A DNA stretch of 64,000 nucleotides, taken from the NCBI GenBank assembly GCA_040755215.1, contig JBFMBG010000003.1:1-64000 (forward strand), read 5' to 3'. Below the pieces are notes generated by a model, which ran no database searches, had not been told where the DNA came from, and worked only from the letters and a program-made list of their open reading frames with translations. Below are positions 25,948 to 34,765 of the stretch, piece after piece. The translations under genes and the position numbers were made by a program. This DNA comes from JAIMBK01 sp040755215. Its GTDB lineage: Bacteria > Bacillota > Desulfotomaculia > Desulfotomaculales > Nap2-2B. How positions within the stretch are numbered: the stretch's first letter is position 1; every line of letters begins with the position of its first letter.

Positions 25948-25988
25948 GCCGCGCCCGTGATGTTTTGTACCGGGGCGCGGCTCTTTTT
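25948..25988 (+). terminator. Intrinsic terminator
   Basis: GCCGCGCCC (25948-25956) pairs with GGGCGCGGC (25973-25981), with a 16-base loop, followed by CTTTTT. It ends the small hypothetical gene. Confidence 0.8.
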
Positions 25989-26274
25989 ATGGGTTGCTTC
26001 CCGGGTAGCCTGCTGAACGTAAATCATGAGCGAAAAAAAGGGGTCGCTTGGGTTATTGTCATCAGGAATTATATGTAAAGTTATTTGCAATAATAATATA
26101 AATATAGATAAATTAGCTTTTTGGTGGGGCTGCTTGACGCCTGGAAAAACACAAGATATAATGAAGAAAACATTATTACCAGGCTGGCAGAAGAATGTGC
26201 TGTATGAACCTGGTTGTTAAAAAATTCACAAATCGGACCAATCACCTCCGGCAGCCGGGCTGCGACTATTTTAA

Positions 26275-26302
26275 GAGCTTTAGCCAGGCTAAGGCTCTTT
26301 TT
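26275..26302 (+). terminator. Intrinsic terminator upstream of mfd
   Basis: GAGCTTTAGCC (26275-26285) pairs with GGCTAAGGCTC (26287-26297), followed by TTTTT. It lies 31 bases before mfd in a 420-base gap (25912-26332) with no gene that I can support; a second imperfect hairpin with ACCAGG/CCTGGT arms lies near 26180-26215. It could be an attenuator for mfd or the end of an untranslated RNA. Confidence 0.65.
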
Positions 26303-26332
26303 GCGTAAGGTCCTCAAGAAAAGGTGCCAAAC

Positions 26333-29300
26333 ATGAAAGGATTGCTTCATCCACTAAAAGAAACAGCCGAATTTCAAAGCTTGTCCAGAGGCCTGGAGCG
26401 ACAGCTTCGCGAGCAAATGGTTTTCGGTTTAACCGGTTCCCAGCTCAGTTATGTCCTCAGCGGCTTGATTTCCTCCACCGTTGGCCCGGTGCTGGTGGTT
26501 ACTCCGGGGGATGTGGAAAGTATTGGCCTGATCGACGAGTTAACGGTTTTGCTGCCGGATGTAAAGTTATACCAGTTCCCTACCTGGCAACTGCTGCCGG
26601 GATACGTTTTAGCCCGCGATCAGGAATTGCCTGCCCGGCGCCTGAAAGTCCTGGAAGCCCTCGGTCGTTCGGAAAAAAACATGGTGGTGGTGGCTCCGCT
26701 GGAAGCCTTATTACGGCGGCTTCCTCCTCCCCGGGTGTTTTTCCAGGCTACAATAGCCTTGCGTGTTGGCGAAAAAATCGACCTGGAACAGCTGAAACGC
26801 CGCCTTTTGGATTATGGTTACGAGCGTGTCGACCTGGTTGAATTAAGGGGCCAGTTTAGCAGTCGGGGCGGGATCATCGATCTTTTCCCGGTGACTTTCG
26901 AGCAACCCGTGCGCATCGAATTTTTTGACGAGGAAATAGATTCGATCCGTTTTTTTGACGCCGAGTCCCAGCGTTCGGAAAAGAAGGTGAATTCCGTTTC
27001 TTTTGGACCGGCCACCGAGTTGATTGTCAACGACGAGGCAAGGATTCGGGCGCGGGAAATCCTGGAAGCAGAATATAGCAGTCAATTAAAGAAAATTTCT
27101 AAAATAAAGCCGGAAGAAGTTAAAACCCGGCAGGTAGAGCTTGCCCAAGGAATCATCAGCCAGCTTGCCGAAGGAAGGTTTTCGATTGAGTGGGAGCAGT
27201 ATTTGCCTTATTTTTATTCCCGGCAAGATACTTTGCTTAATTACCTGCCCCCGGAAAGCATTGTTATCCTCAATGATTCAGTGCGTTTAAAAGAAGTGGC
27301 GGAGAGCATCCGCAAGGAGTATGAGCAGGTCTATATGGATCTTTTAGCCGCCGGGAAGATCCTCCCCGGTCAGTTTGATGCTTATGTGGATTGGCCGAGA
27401 CTGAGCGCCGGGCTGGCCAACCACAGGGTGATTTATGTATCTCTTTTGCCCAGGCAGCCAAAAGACAGGCATCCGCAAAACGTGGTTAACTTCGCCGCCA
27501 GGGGTATGCAAACTTTCCTTGGCCGCCTGGATATGCTGGCGAGTGAGGTCCGCCGCTACAAAAAAATGGGTTACGCGGTGGTATTACTGGTTAACACCGA
27601 AGAGCGCGCCCGCCACCTCCAGGAATATTTACGCGACGCCCAAATTGACGCGTTTTACCTGCGTTCGCTTACCTGGGAAGTGCGCCCCGGCAATGTAATT
27701 GTTTCTTTAGGCCGGTTAAGCAACGGCTTTGAACTGATTTCCGGCAAACTGGCGGTGATTACGGAGAATGAAATCTACGGCGAATTGCTCACGCCGCGGC
27801 GGGAACGCTACCGGAAAACAAAGCAGCCCGTCCCGTTCGCCGATTTAAAAGCGGGAGATTACGTGGTGCACGTCAATCACGGAATCGGCCGTTACCAGGG
27901 AGTGGTTTCGCTTACCGTTGGCGGTGTGCAAAAAGATTACCTGCTTATTCAATATGCCGGCGAGGATAAATTATATGTTCCTACCGATCAAATCGGTCTG
28001 ATCCAGAAGTATCTCGGCGCCGAAGGGGTGGCGCCAAAGTTGTCGCGCCTGGGGGGCAACGAGTGGTCGCGAGTAAAGGGCCGGGTAAAAGAAGCCGTGC
28101 GGGAGATGGCTGATGAACTCCTGGCATTGTACGCGGCCAGGCAAAAATTGCCGGGCCACGCCTTTGCTGCCGATACGGTCTGGCAGCAAGAGTTTGAGGC
28201 AAATTTTCCTTACGAGGAAACCCCCGACCAGTTGCGGGCCATTGAAGAAGTAAAGGCCGACATGGAGCGCCCCCGCCCTATGGACCGTTTGCTGTGCGGC
28301 GACGTCGGTTACGGCAAAACGGAAATCGCCCTGCGGGCAGCGTTTAAAGCAGTGGTTGAGGGTAAGCAGGTAGCCGTTTTGGTGCCCACCACGATTCTGG
28401 CGCAGCAGCATTTTCAAACTTTTCGCGAGCGCTTCGCGGGCTTTCCAGTGACGATCGAGATGCTCAGCCGGTTTCGTTCACCGAAGGAGCAACGGCAGAT
28501 CATCGCGGCGATCAAGGAAGGAAAAGTGGATATTGTTATCGGTACCCACCGGCTGGTCCAGGAAGATGTTACCTTTAAAGACCTGGGCCTGGTGGTGGTC
28601 GATGAAGAGCAACGTTTTGGCGTGGCCCATAAGGAAAAGCTTAAACAACTCCGGCAGGATGTCGATGTTTTAACACTTACCGCCACCCCCATTCCCCGCA
28701 CCCTCCATATGTCGTTGATCGGGGTCCGGGATACCAGTCTTTTGGAAACACCTCCGGAAAACCGTTTCCCCGTCCAGACGTACGTTCTGGAGGAGGATGC
28801 CGTGCTGATCCGGGAAGCCGTCCGCAGAGAACTGGGGCGGGGCGGGCAGGTATTTTTTGTGTACAACCGGGTAGTCGATTTGGACCGCGTTGCCGCCTGG
28901 CTGCAGGGGCTGGTGCCCGAGGCGAGGGTGGCCATTGCCCACGGCCAGATGCGCGAAGATGATTTAGAGCAGGTGATGCTGGATTTTATTGAAGGTTTTT
29001 ACGATATTCTCGTCTGTACGACGATTATTGAAAACGGTCTGGATATTCCCAACGTCAATACGTTAATTGTCAAGGATGCCCAGAATCTGGGCCTGGCGCA
29101 ACTTTACCAGTTGCGCGGGCGGGTAGGCAGATCAAACCGGCTGGCCTACGCCTACTTCACTTTCCGCCGCGATCAGGTGCTTTCCGAGCTGGCCGAAAAA
29201 AGACTGGCTGCGATCCGGGAGTTTACCGAGTTTGGCTCCGGTTATAAAATAGCCATGCGTGATCTGGAAATCCGGGGAGCGGGCAATCTGCTTGGTCCTG

Positions 29301-29857
29301 AGCAGCATGGGCACATTGCCGCGGTCGGTTTTGATCTCTACTGCCGGATGCTTGCCGAAGCCGTCCAGGAAGCGAAAGGCGAGCCTGTTCAGCGGCCTCT
29401 GGAAACTACTGTGGAATTACCGGTGGAGGCTTATATTCCGGAGAGTTACATTCCCGATCCGAACCAGAAAGTAGATATTTACCGCCGGCTGGCGGCTGTC
29501 CGCAAGGAAGAGGAGGTTTCCGACCTGGAAGACGAGCTGGTTGACCGTTTTGGCGATTTGCCGGAACCCACCCGAAACTTGCTGACGGTTGCGCAATTAA
29601 GGGCGTTGGCCGGCCGCCTGGGCATTAAAAATATCATCGGCCAGGACGGTGGTTACCGCCTGCAGTTTTATCCGGAACATCCTTTAAGCGGAGAAACTCT
29701 GGTAACGATCGGCAAAGAATATCAAAACCGGGTTAAATTCAGCAACTCCGACGGCTTTGAGATTCGCCTGCGCACGCGGGTCCCGCCATCTGAACCGGCA
29801 AATTACCTGGGCAACCTGAAGGAGTTTTTGGATCGCCTGAAGACGGGGGGTGATTAA
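26333..29857 (+). CDS. mfd: Transcription-repair coupling factor Mfd
   Basis: Removes RNA polymerase stalled at DNA lesions and recruits UvrA. 1174 residues, normal length. N-terminal UvrB-like domains, a CarD-like RNA-polymerase interaction domain at about 480-560 (LKAGDYVVHVNHGIGRYQGV), then the SF2 translocase with Walker A GDVGYGKTEIALRAAFKA, DEEQRFG box and LTATPIPRTLHMS, and the C-terminal TRCF domain. ATG 26333 has AAAGGTG upstream; GTG 26324 is less likely. In spore-formers mfd heads the spoVT-mazG-yabO-yabPQ-divIC region, as here. Confidence 0.97.
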   Translation: MKGLLHPLKETAEFQSLSRGLERQLREQMVFGLTGSQLSYVLSGLISSTVGPVLVVTPGDVESIGLIDELTVLLPDVKLYQFPTWQLLPGYVLARDQELPARRLKVLEALGRSEKNMVVVAPLEALLRRLPPPRVFFQATIALRVGEKIDLEQLKRRLLDYGYERVDLVELRGQFSSRGGIIDLFPVTFEQPVRIEFFDEEIDSIRFFDAESQRSEKKVNSVSFGPATELIVNDEARIRAREILEAEYSSQLKKISKIKPEEVKTRQVELAQGIISQLAEGRFSIEWEQYLPYFYSRQDTLLNYLPPESIVILNDSVRLKEVAESIRKEYEQVYMDLLAAGKILPGQFDAYVDWPRLSAGLANHRVIYVSLLPRQPKDRHPQNVVNFAARGMQTFLGRLDMLASEVRRYKKMGYAVVLLVNTEERARHLQEYLRDAQIDAFYLRSLTWEVRPGNVIVSLGRLSNGFELISGKLAVITENEIYGELLTPRRERYRKTKQPVPFADLKAGDYVVHVNHGIGRYQGVVSLTVGGVQKDYLLIQYAGEDKLYVPTDQIGLIQKYLGAEGVAPKLSRLGGNEWSRVKGRVKEAVREMADELLALYAARQKLPGHAFAADTVWQQEFEANFPYEETPDQLRAIEEVKADMERPRPMDRLLCGDVGYGKTEIALRAAFKAVVEGKQVAVLVPTTILAQQHFQTFRERFAGFPVTIEMLSRFRSPKEQRQIIAAIKEGKVDIVIGTHRLVQEDVTFKDLGLVVVDEEQRFGVAHKEKLKQLRQDVDVLTLTATPIPRTLHMSLIGVRDTSLLETPPENRFPVQTYVLEEDAVLIREAVRRELGRGGQVFFVYNRVVDLDRVAAWLQGLVPEARVAIAHGQMREDDLEQVMLDFIEGFYDILVCTTIIENGLDIPNVNTLIVKDAQNLGLAQLYQLRGRVGRSNRLAYAYFTFRRDQVLSELAEKRLAAIREFTEFGSGYKIAMRDLEIRGAGNLLGPEQHGHIAAVGFDLYCRMLAEAVQEAKGEPVQRPLETTVELPVEAYIPESYIPDPNQKVDIYRRLAAVRKEEEVSDLEDELVDRFGDLPEPTRNLLTVAQLRALAGRLGIKNIIGQDGGYRLQFYPEHPLSGETLVTIGKEYQNRVKFSNSDGFEIRLRTRVPPSEPANYLGNLKEFLDRLKTGGD

Positions 29858-29858
29858 T

Positions 29859-30052
29859 TTAAATTCATAGGAATTTTCTTTTTTCTGCCTTCCAGATATG
29901 GAATAAAATGAGTTACTCTCCATCAAGGCAGAATAAATAAAGGCACTGAGGCACAAAGGCACAGAGGCACTGAGGCTCAAAGAGAAACGGACCGGGAATA
30001 TTAACTTTATGCCTTTGTGCCTGGGGAACTTTGTGCCTGATCTTTAAATTTA
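29859..30052 (-). repeat. Family 1 palindromic repeat, copy A (inverse orientation)
   Basis: About 190 bp, inverse complement of the copies at 48582-48763 and 51422-51587. Shared pieces in order (this strand): AATTCATAGGAATTTTCTTT, TCTGCCTTCCAGATATGGAA, TAAATAAAGGCACTGAGGCA, GGAATATTAACTTTATGCCT and AACTTTGTGCCTGATCTTTA. It has expanded GGCACA units between the two arms. It fills the gap between the mfd and XRE-gene stops exactly. Confidence 0.9.
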
Positions 30053-30055
30053 TAT

Positions 30056-30568
30056 TTATTTTTCATGGGGAGTAAATGTGTAGTTTATTTTTTGCGGGAC
30101 ATCCCTGAATTCGGGAAAAGCTCTTTCAAACTGAACTTCCATCCAGTTCCGCATCTTTTGATCGGAGTGTGTATAGGTTTCAATCAGGTACTGCACCATG
30201 CGGTAAAGCGCGGAAAGACTTAAGCTGTCCAAAGACTCTTTTAACTGGTTTTGCAGGTAAATGTCCCCTTCTTCCCGCGCCAGCCTGATGCATTGCTCAA
30301 GTATGGCCCGCCTGCCATGGCGGGCCATAAGCTTGAGCAGTTCTTCTTCCACTGGAATAAAAACAGGGGTGGCGCCGTGGCGCAACCACTCCTCCCGGAT
30401 TCCCAGCTCCCGGCTGATGTTTTTCACCAACTGGTCAGAGGGAATCTTTGCGCCCCGCTCGATGCCGTTTATATGCTGAGGGCGAATTCCTACTTTTTGG
30501 GCTAACTGCGTTTGGGTCAGGCCCAATTCGCTACGGATTTGCCTTAGCCGCTCGCCAATTGTTGACAA
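30056..30568 (-). CDS. XRE-family transcriptional regulator
   Basis: 170 residues. N-terminal Cro/CI-type helix-turn-helix (ERLRQIRSELGLTQTQLAQK, then VGIRPQHINGIERGAK, about 5-42). The remainder is helical and unassigned; it could be a dimerisation or ligand domain. It is divergent from a Ner-like DNA-binding gene across a 91-base intergenic region, a layout typical of phage-style switches and of plasmid/chromosomal regulators. Targets are unknown; the shared spacer is a likely binding site. Confidence 0.82.
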   Translation of the reverse strand: MSTIGERLRQIRSELGLTQTQLAQKVGIRPQHINGIERGAKIPSDQLVKNISRELGIREEWLRHGATPVFIPVEEELLKLMARHGRRAILEQCIRLAREEGDIYLQNQLKESLDSLSLSALYRMVQYLIETYTHSDQKMRNWMEVQFERAFPEFRDVPQKINYTFTPHEK

Positions 30569-30595
30569 AATTGTTCACCTCAGAGTAATAATGAA

Positions 30596-30625
30596 TTGAC
30601 AAGCTACGCACAGTTACATTATTAT
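30596..30625 (+). promoter_or_regulatory. Sigma-A-type promoter for the Ner-like gene
   Basis: TTGACA (30596-30601) and TATTAT (30620-30625) with an 18-base spacer, inside the XRE/Ner divergent intergenic region. Probably the regulated promoter of this pair. Confidence 0.6.
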
Positions 30626-30659
30626 AAATCTAAGCTACACCAGGAAAGGAGCGAGTGAA

Positions 30660-30875
30660 TTGCCAAAAGGTATGAGCCCCAATGAAATTAAAGCTGAACT
30701 GGTGCGCAGAGGAATTAAAATAAAAGACATTGCCCGGCAGGCAGGTGTAAGCGGTGAAGCGGTGACCATGGCTATTTCCGGCAAATATACCTACCGGGGA
30801 CGCCGGATCAGACCTTACATTGCCCGGGCAATCGGCCGGCCGGAATCGGAAATCTGGCCCGAACCGACCAAATAA
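30660..30875 (+). CDS. Ner/Nlp-like winged helix-turn-helix DNA-binding protein
   Basis: 71 residues. The sequence IKAELVRRGIKIKDIARQAG, then VSGEAVTMAIS and IARAIGRPESEIWP, follows the Ner/Nlp pattern, including the terminal IWP. Ner proteins act as small repressors in Mu-like phages; bacterial Nlp/SfsB are activators. TTG 30660 has AAAGGAG seven bases upstream; ATG 30672 is an alternative. Divergent from the XRE gene and followed by a repeat-like tract, not by other phage genes. Confidence 0.72.
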   Translation: MPKGMSPNEIKAELVRRGIKIKDIARQAGVSGEAVTMAISGKYTYRGRRIRPYIARAIGRPESEIWPEPTK

Positions 30876-31084
30876 TACTATTAGGTAGCTAAGACTACTA
30901 TAGCATAAGTTAAAAGGTCTGACAATCATTAATTAATAGCGGGCACAAAGGTCCAGAAAGGGCACACAGGCAAAAAAGGACAAATCTAAATAACATAATG
31001 ATTCACGTATTCTGCCTCCCCAATGAAGTACCTGACGCTGGAATAGTCTCCTTTGTTTGTCTGGTTTGTTCCTGTTTTTTTAAG

Positions 31085-31113
31085 TTGATGTGAATGTTAA
31101 TCCGTTATATAAT
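31085..31113 (+). promoter_or_regulatory. Sigma-A-type promoter for the foldase gene
   Basis: TTGATG (31085-31090) and TATAAT (31108-31113) with a 17-base spacer, 29 bases before the preferred TTG start. The overlapping frame start at 31094 would lie within this promoter, which argues against it. Confidence 0.7.
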
Positions 31114-31141
31114 ATGGGCATTGATAGAGAGGGGGAGGATT

Positions 31142-32113
31142 TTGTTTAAAGCAAAGTTGTTATTAACCGGGCTGCTGGTTGCCTTTTCTTTTTTTGCTGC
31201 TGGTTGCGGGGCCAGGGTAGTGGCTACAGTCAACGGAAAGGCAATTACTTCCGGTCAGCTGGAAGAAGAGGTTGCTCGCGCCAGGAAGGCTTTGGAGCAA
31301 CAGGGCGTGCGTTTCACCGCTGAAGAGGGGCAAAAGATGCTGGATTTGTTGCGCCGACAGGTTTTAGAACAAATGATTACCGAAGAACTGCTTCTTCAAG
31401 AAGCGTCCAGATTGCAAGTTGAGCCCAAGGATCAACAGATAGAGGAAGAAATCAAGAAATTTCGCCAGCAGTTTGAATCAGAGGCGAAGTACAAACAGTT
31501 TTTGGCCGCCAACGGCTTTTCCGAGCCCAAATTAAAAGATTACGTAAAAAAGAGCCTGGCTGTGCAGGCCGTTCAAGAGGAAGCCGTTAAAGCAGTAGGC
31601 GAAATTTCCGAGGTTCAGGCCAAAGAGTACTATGAAAAAAACAGGGATAAGTTCACTGCGCCGGAAAAAATCCAGATGCGTCTTATTTTGGTGCCGGTGG
31701 CCGGAGAAGGGCAAAAAGCGGAGGTAGAGGCAAAGGTAGCGGCGATGAATATCTTGGGCAGGTTAAAACGGGGAGAAGATTTTGCCGCCCTGGCGAAAGA
31801 GACGGCCGGTGGTGCCGACCCGGCCGGCGATCCGTACATTTTTAACCGCGGCGAAGCCGATCCGGAACTGGAGAAGGCGGCTCTGCGCCTTAAACCGGGG
31901 GAAATTTCTCCCGAACCCGTGCGGACAAAATATGGTTATTATATTATAAAGCTGGAAAAAATAACCCCTGCCCGCGTTATTCCTTTTGATGAAACAAAAA
32001 GTGAAATTGTCGCTTTTCTCGGCAACCAGGCCAGGGAAAAAGCATTTGCCGATTATCTGGCGGGTTTAAAAAGCAAGGCGACCATCGAAAACAAATTACC
32101 AAAGGGTCTTTAA
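31142..32113 (+). CDS. PrsA/SurA-like peptidyl-prolyl isomerase lipoprotein
   Basis: Extracytoplasmic foldase. 323 residues from TTG 31142 (GGGGGAGG just upstream). A lipoprotein signal (LLLTGLLVAFSFFAAGCGA, Cys about residue 19) is followed by a SurA_N-like helical region (about 30-170: EEVARARKALEQQGV) and a parvulin PPIC domain (about 180-275: MRLILVPV, GEDFAALAKETA, LKPGEISPEPVRTKYGYYII). Fits PrsA-type folding of exported proteins. In this chromosomal neighbourhood the prsA-like gene before spoVT is common. Confidence 0.88.
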   Translation: MFKAKLLLTGLLVAFSFFAAGCGARVVATVNGKAITSGQLEEEVARARKALEQQGVRFTAEEGQKMLDLLRRQVLEQMITEELLLQEASRLQVEPKDQQIEEEIKKFRQQFESEAKYKQFLAANGFSEPKLKDYVKKSLAVQAVQEEAVKAVGEISEVQAKEYYEKNRDKFTAPEKIQMRLILVPVAGEGQKAEVEAKVAAMNILGRLKRGEDFAALAKETAGGADPAGDPYIFNRGEADPELEKAALRLKPGEISPEPVRTKYGYYIIKLEKITPARVIPFDETKSEIVAFLGNQAREKAFADYLAGLKSKATIENKLPKGL

Positions 32114-32173
32114 GGGAGCAAGGAGGATTTTCCCGAAAGATGAAAATTCTTTGTCTAAAGACTTGGTAAAAAA

Positions 32174-32204
32174 TGAATAAGTCTTTCCCTCTTGTTATAT
32201 ACTA
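32174..32204 (+). promoter_or_regulatory. Sigma-G-like promoter for spoVT
   Basis: TGAATA (32174-32179) and TATACTA (32198-32204) with an 18-base spacer resemble the sigma-G/sigma-F consensus (TGAATA, CATAMTA-type -10). spoVT is a known sigma-G gene, which supports the reading. Confidence 0.55.
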
Positions 32205-32258
32205 TCACTGAAAGTATGATCGTGAAAATTATGCAAAATAGGGAGGGAAGGGTGACCC

Positions 32259-32819
32259 ATGAAAGCAACCGGTATTGTGCGCCGTATAGACGATCTGGGA
32301 CGAGTGGTGATCCCTAAGGAAATACGCAGGACATTGCGTATTCGGGAAGGTGACCCGCTGGAAATCTTTGTGGATAGGGAAGGTGAGGTAATCCTCAAGA
32401 AGTACTCGCCCATTGGCGAACTGGGCGATTTTGCCAAGGAGTATGCCGATTCTTTATACGAAGCATTGGGGCACATAGCCTGTATCGCCGACCGCGATAC
32501 CATTATTGCCGTTGCCGGGGCACCGAAAAAGGAGTATATCAATAAACCGATCGGGCCTGCCGTCGAAAAGGCAATGGAGGAGCGCAAGGCGATCGTCATT
32601 AACAATCCCGGCGAAGACCCTTTCTGCAGGGAGTGCATGATTGTCGAAGATGGAGAGTGCAAATATTCCGCCGAAGTGATTGCCCCGATCATTGCCGAAG
32701 GCGATCCCATCGGAGCCGTCATCCTGGCCTCTAAAGAACCGGACGTAAAGATGGGTGAGTTGGAGCTCAAGCTGGCGGAAACGGCGGCCGGGTTCCTGGC
32801 CAAACAGATGGAACAATAA
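32259..32819 (+). CDS. spoVT: Stage V sporulation protein T
   Basis: Forespore transcription factor that modulates sigma-G genes. 186 residues: an N-terminal AbrB swapped-hairpin DNA-binding domain (MKATGIVRRIDDLGRVVIPK, then RREGDPLEIFV-type sequence, about 1-52) and a C-terminal GAF-like domain (about 60-180). Highly conserved opening residues make the call secure. A sigma-G-like promoter lies upstream and a terminator right after the stop, so it is a single-gene unit. Confidence 0.97.
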   Translation: MKATGIVRRIDDLGRVVIPKEIRRTLRIREGDPLEIFVDREGEVILKKYSPIGELGDFAKEYADSLYEALGHIACIADRDTIIAVAGAPKKEYINKPIGPAVEKAMEERKAIVINNPGEDPFCRECMIVEDGECKYSAEVIAPIIAEGDPIGAVILASKEPDVKMGELELKLAETAAGFLAKQMEQ

Positions 32820-32821
32820 AA

Positions 32822-32846
32822 AAGGTGGCCACCGGCCACCTTTTTT
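32822..32846 (+). terminator. Terminator after spoVT
   Basis: AAGGTGGCC (32822-32830) and GGCCACCTT (32834-32842) form a nine-pair stem followed by a run of T residues. Confidence 0.9.
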
Positions 32847-32910
32847 ATTGCCGAAGTCTAAAAGACCGCAAAATTTAGCCGAAGAAGTATGGAAAGGGGT
32901 GGACAGCTTG

Positions 32911-34386
32911 ATGGACTTAACGATTGCTGGACTTGGCCCCGGTCACCCCGGACATATTCCTTTATCTGTATGGGAGGTGTTAAAAAGCAGTCAACGCGTT
33001 TTTTTACGCACGGAGCAGCACCCGACGGTGCCGTGGCTAAGGCAACGGGGAGTTAATTTCAGTACCTTTGATTATTATTACGAAAAAGGCCAAAATTTCC
33101 AGGAGGTCTATCAACAAATTGCCGCTGCCGTTTTGAACGAAGCAGCCATTGCGCCGCTGGTTTACGCAGTGCCGGGGAACCCCCTGGTTGCCGAAGAAAC
33201 AGTGGAAATTATTCTGGAAAAAGCCAGGCTGCTGGGTATCCAGGTTAAAATCCTGCCGGCCATGAGTTTTTTGGATGTACTTTACGTGGCCTTAAATTTG
33301 AACCCCGCTGCGGGTATCCATATTTTAGACGGCCTGCGTCTGGATGAGCAAAAACCGGACCCACGCGTAGGTAACGTAATAATTCAGGTATATAACCGGT
33401 TAGTTGCTGCCGACGTCAAATTATCTTTAATGGAGGATTATCCGGAAGATCACCCGGTAACGGTGATCAGGGCGGCGGGCGTCCCGGAACTGCAGAGAGT
33501 TGAGCAACATCCCTTGCACACCCTCGATCGGTTGGACTGGCTGGATCACCTGACCAGTCTGTACCTCCCGCCGGGCCCCCCGGGGATAAAAAAATGTCAA
33601 TACCCGCTTGATTCTTTGGTGGACGTAATGGCCGTCTTAAGGGGAGAAAACGGCTGCCCCTGGGATCGCGAGCAAAATCACCACACCCTGCGCAAGTATC
33701 TTTTGGAGGAAGCCTACGAGGTTATTGAGGCCATTAATCAAGGAAACATGTATAAAATTCGCGAGGAATTGGGAGACTTATTACTACAAATTGTCTTCCA
33801 CGCCCAAATAGCAAGGGAAAATAATTATTTTGATCTTAACGACGTCGTGACCGGGATAACCGGAAAAATGCTGCGCAGGCACCCGCATGTTTTCGGCGAT
33901 GTATTGGTGGCGGGCAGCGGGGAAGTGGAGGCGAACTGGGAAAAAATTAAACGTGCGGAACAAGAGCCTTGTCCCCGCACTTCCATTCTGGAGGGCATCC
34001 CGGTCAGTTTACCAGCCCTTTTGAGGGCAGGCCGGGTACAGGCCAGGGCTTCCCAGGCCGGTTTTGACTGGTCTGATTACCGGGGGGCCCGGCAGAAGGT
34101 TGCTGAAGAGCTTGATGAATTGTCTGCGGCCATTGCCGCAAATAACCGCGCCCAAATTGAAGAGGAAATAGGTGACTTGCTTTTTGCAGTGGTTAATCTT
34201 GCCCGCCTGTTGAAAGTTGATGCGGAAATGGCTTTGGCCGCTACGGTGGACAAGTTCGTCGCGCGCTTCCGTTATCTTGAAGAGAAGGCGCGCAAAAACG
34301 GGCGCGAGCTTGCCGGCTGTACGTTAGAAGAGATGGATGGTTGGTGGGAGGAAGCAAAAAAAGTTGAAGAAGCGAAAAAAAAGTAG
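32911..34386 (+). CDS. mazG: YabN-like fusion: tetrapyrrole-methylase domain plus MazG nucleotide pyrophosphohydrolase
   Basis: 491 residues. Residues about 1-220 have the SAM-dependent tetrapyrrole (precorrin-type) methylase fold (LTIAGLGPGHPGHIPLSVWE, PLVYAVPGNPLVAEETVE). Residues about 235-490 are MazG, with a duplicated EExxE-type metal site: CPWDREQNHHTLRKYLLEEA, EELGDLLLQIVFHA, and later EEEIGDLLFAVVNLAR. MazG hydrolyses (d)NTPs to NMP plus pyrophosphate. The fusion is the YabN form of spore-formers. The methylase substrate is unknown. Start at ATG 32911, after the spoVT terminator. Confidence 0.94.
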   Translation: MDLTIAGLGPGHPGHIPLSVWEVLKSSQRVFLRTEQHPTVPWLRQRGVNFSTFDYYYEKGQNFQEVYQQIAAAVLNEAAIAPLVYAVPGNPLVAEETVEIILEKARLLGIQVKILPAMSFLDVLYVALNLNPAAGIHILDGLRLDEQKPDPRVGNVIIQVYNRLVAADVKLSLMEDYPEDHPVTVIRAAGVPELQRVEQHPLHTLDRLDWLDHLTSLYLPPGPPGIKKCQYPLDSLVDVMAVLRGENGCPWDREQNHHTLRKYLLEEAYEVIEAINQGNMYKIREELGDLLLQIVFHAQIARENNYFDLNDVVTGITGKMLRRHPHVFGDVLVAGSGEVEANWEKIKRAEQEPCPRTSILEGIPVSLPALLRAGRVQARASQAGFDWSDYRGARQKVAEELDELSAAIAANNRAQIEEEIGDLLFAVVNLARLLKVDAEMALAATVDKFVARFRYLEEKARKNGRELAGCTLEEMDGWWEEAKKVEEAKKK

Positions 34387-34468
34387 GATTTATTTTCCTT
34401 GCAGGAAGGAACTTTTGTAGATTTAGCGAATAATAAGGCATGATCAAAATCCATTGAGGGGGGTACTT

Positions 34469-34741
34469 ATGAACAAGGCAGAACTGATTGCTCAGGTGGC
34501 AGACAAATCGGACATGACCAAAAAGGATGCGGAGAAAGCGGTTAGCGCAATGTTGGCGACGATCGAGGAGGCCCTGGCCAGGGGTGATAAAGTGCAACTG
34601 GTGGGGTTCGGTACCTTTGAAGTACGCGAACGCGCTGCCCGCAAGGGTCGGAATCCGCAAACCGGCGAGGAAATTGAAATTGCCGCCGCCCGCGTGCCAG
34701 TTTTTAAAGCTGGTAAATCTTTGCGCGAAGTGGTTTCGTAA
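34469..34741 (+). CDS. hup: HU-family DNA-binding protein
   Basis: Nucleoid protein. 90 residues from ATG 34469 (GAGGGGGG site upstream): MNKAELIAQVADKSDMTKKD, and the arm signature VGFGTFEVRERAARKGRNPQ with TGEEIEI follow. Between mazG and the S4-domain gene, the standard clostridial order. IHF-like sequence bending is possible but HU is the default call. Confidence 0.96.
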   Translation: MNKAELIAQVADKSDMTKKDAEKAVSAMLATIEEALARGDKVQLVGFGTFEVRERAARKGRNPQTGEEIEIAAARVPVFKAGKSLREVVS

Positions 34742-34765
34742 AATACGCGGGATTCCCAAAAGCAT

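Noticed and set aside
29941..30010. CRISPR array (repeated GGCACA units)
   Set aside because: Units are short, of variable length and without unique spacers; they belong to the palindromic intergenic repeat.
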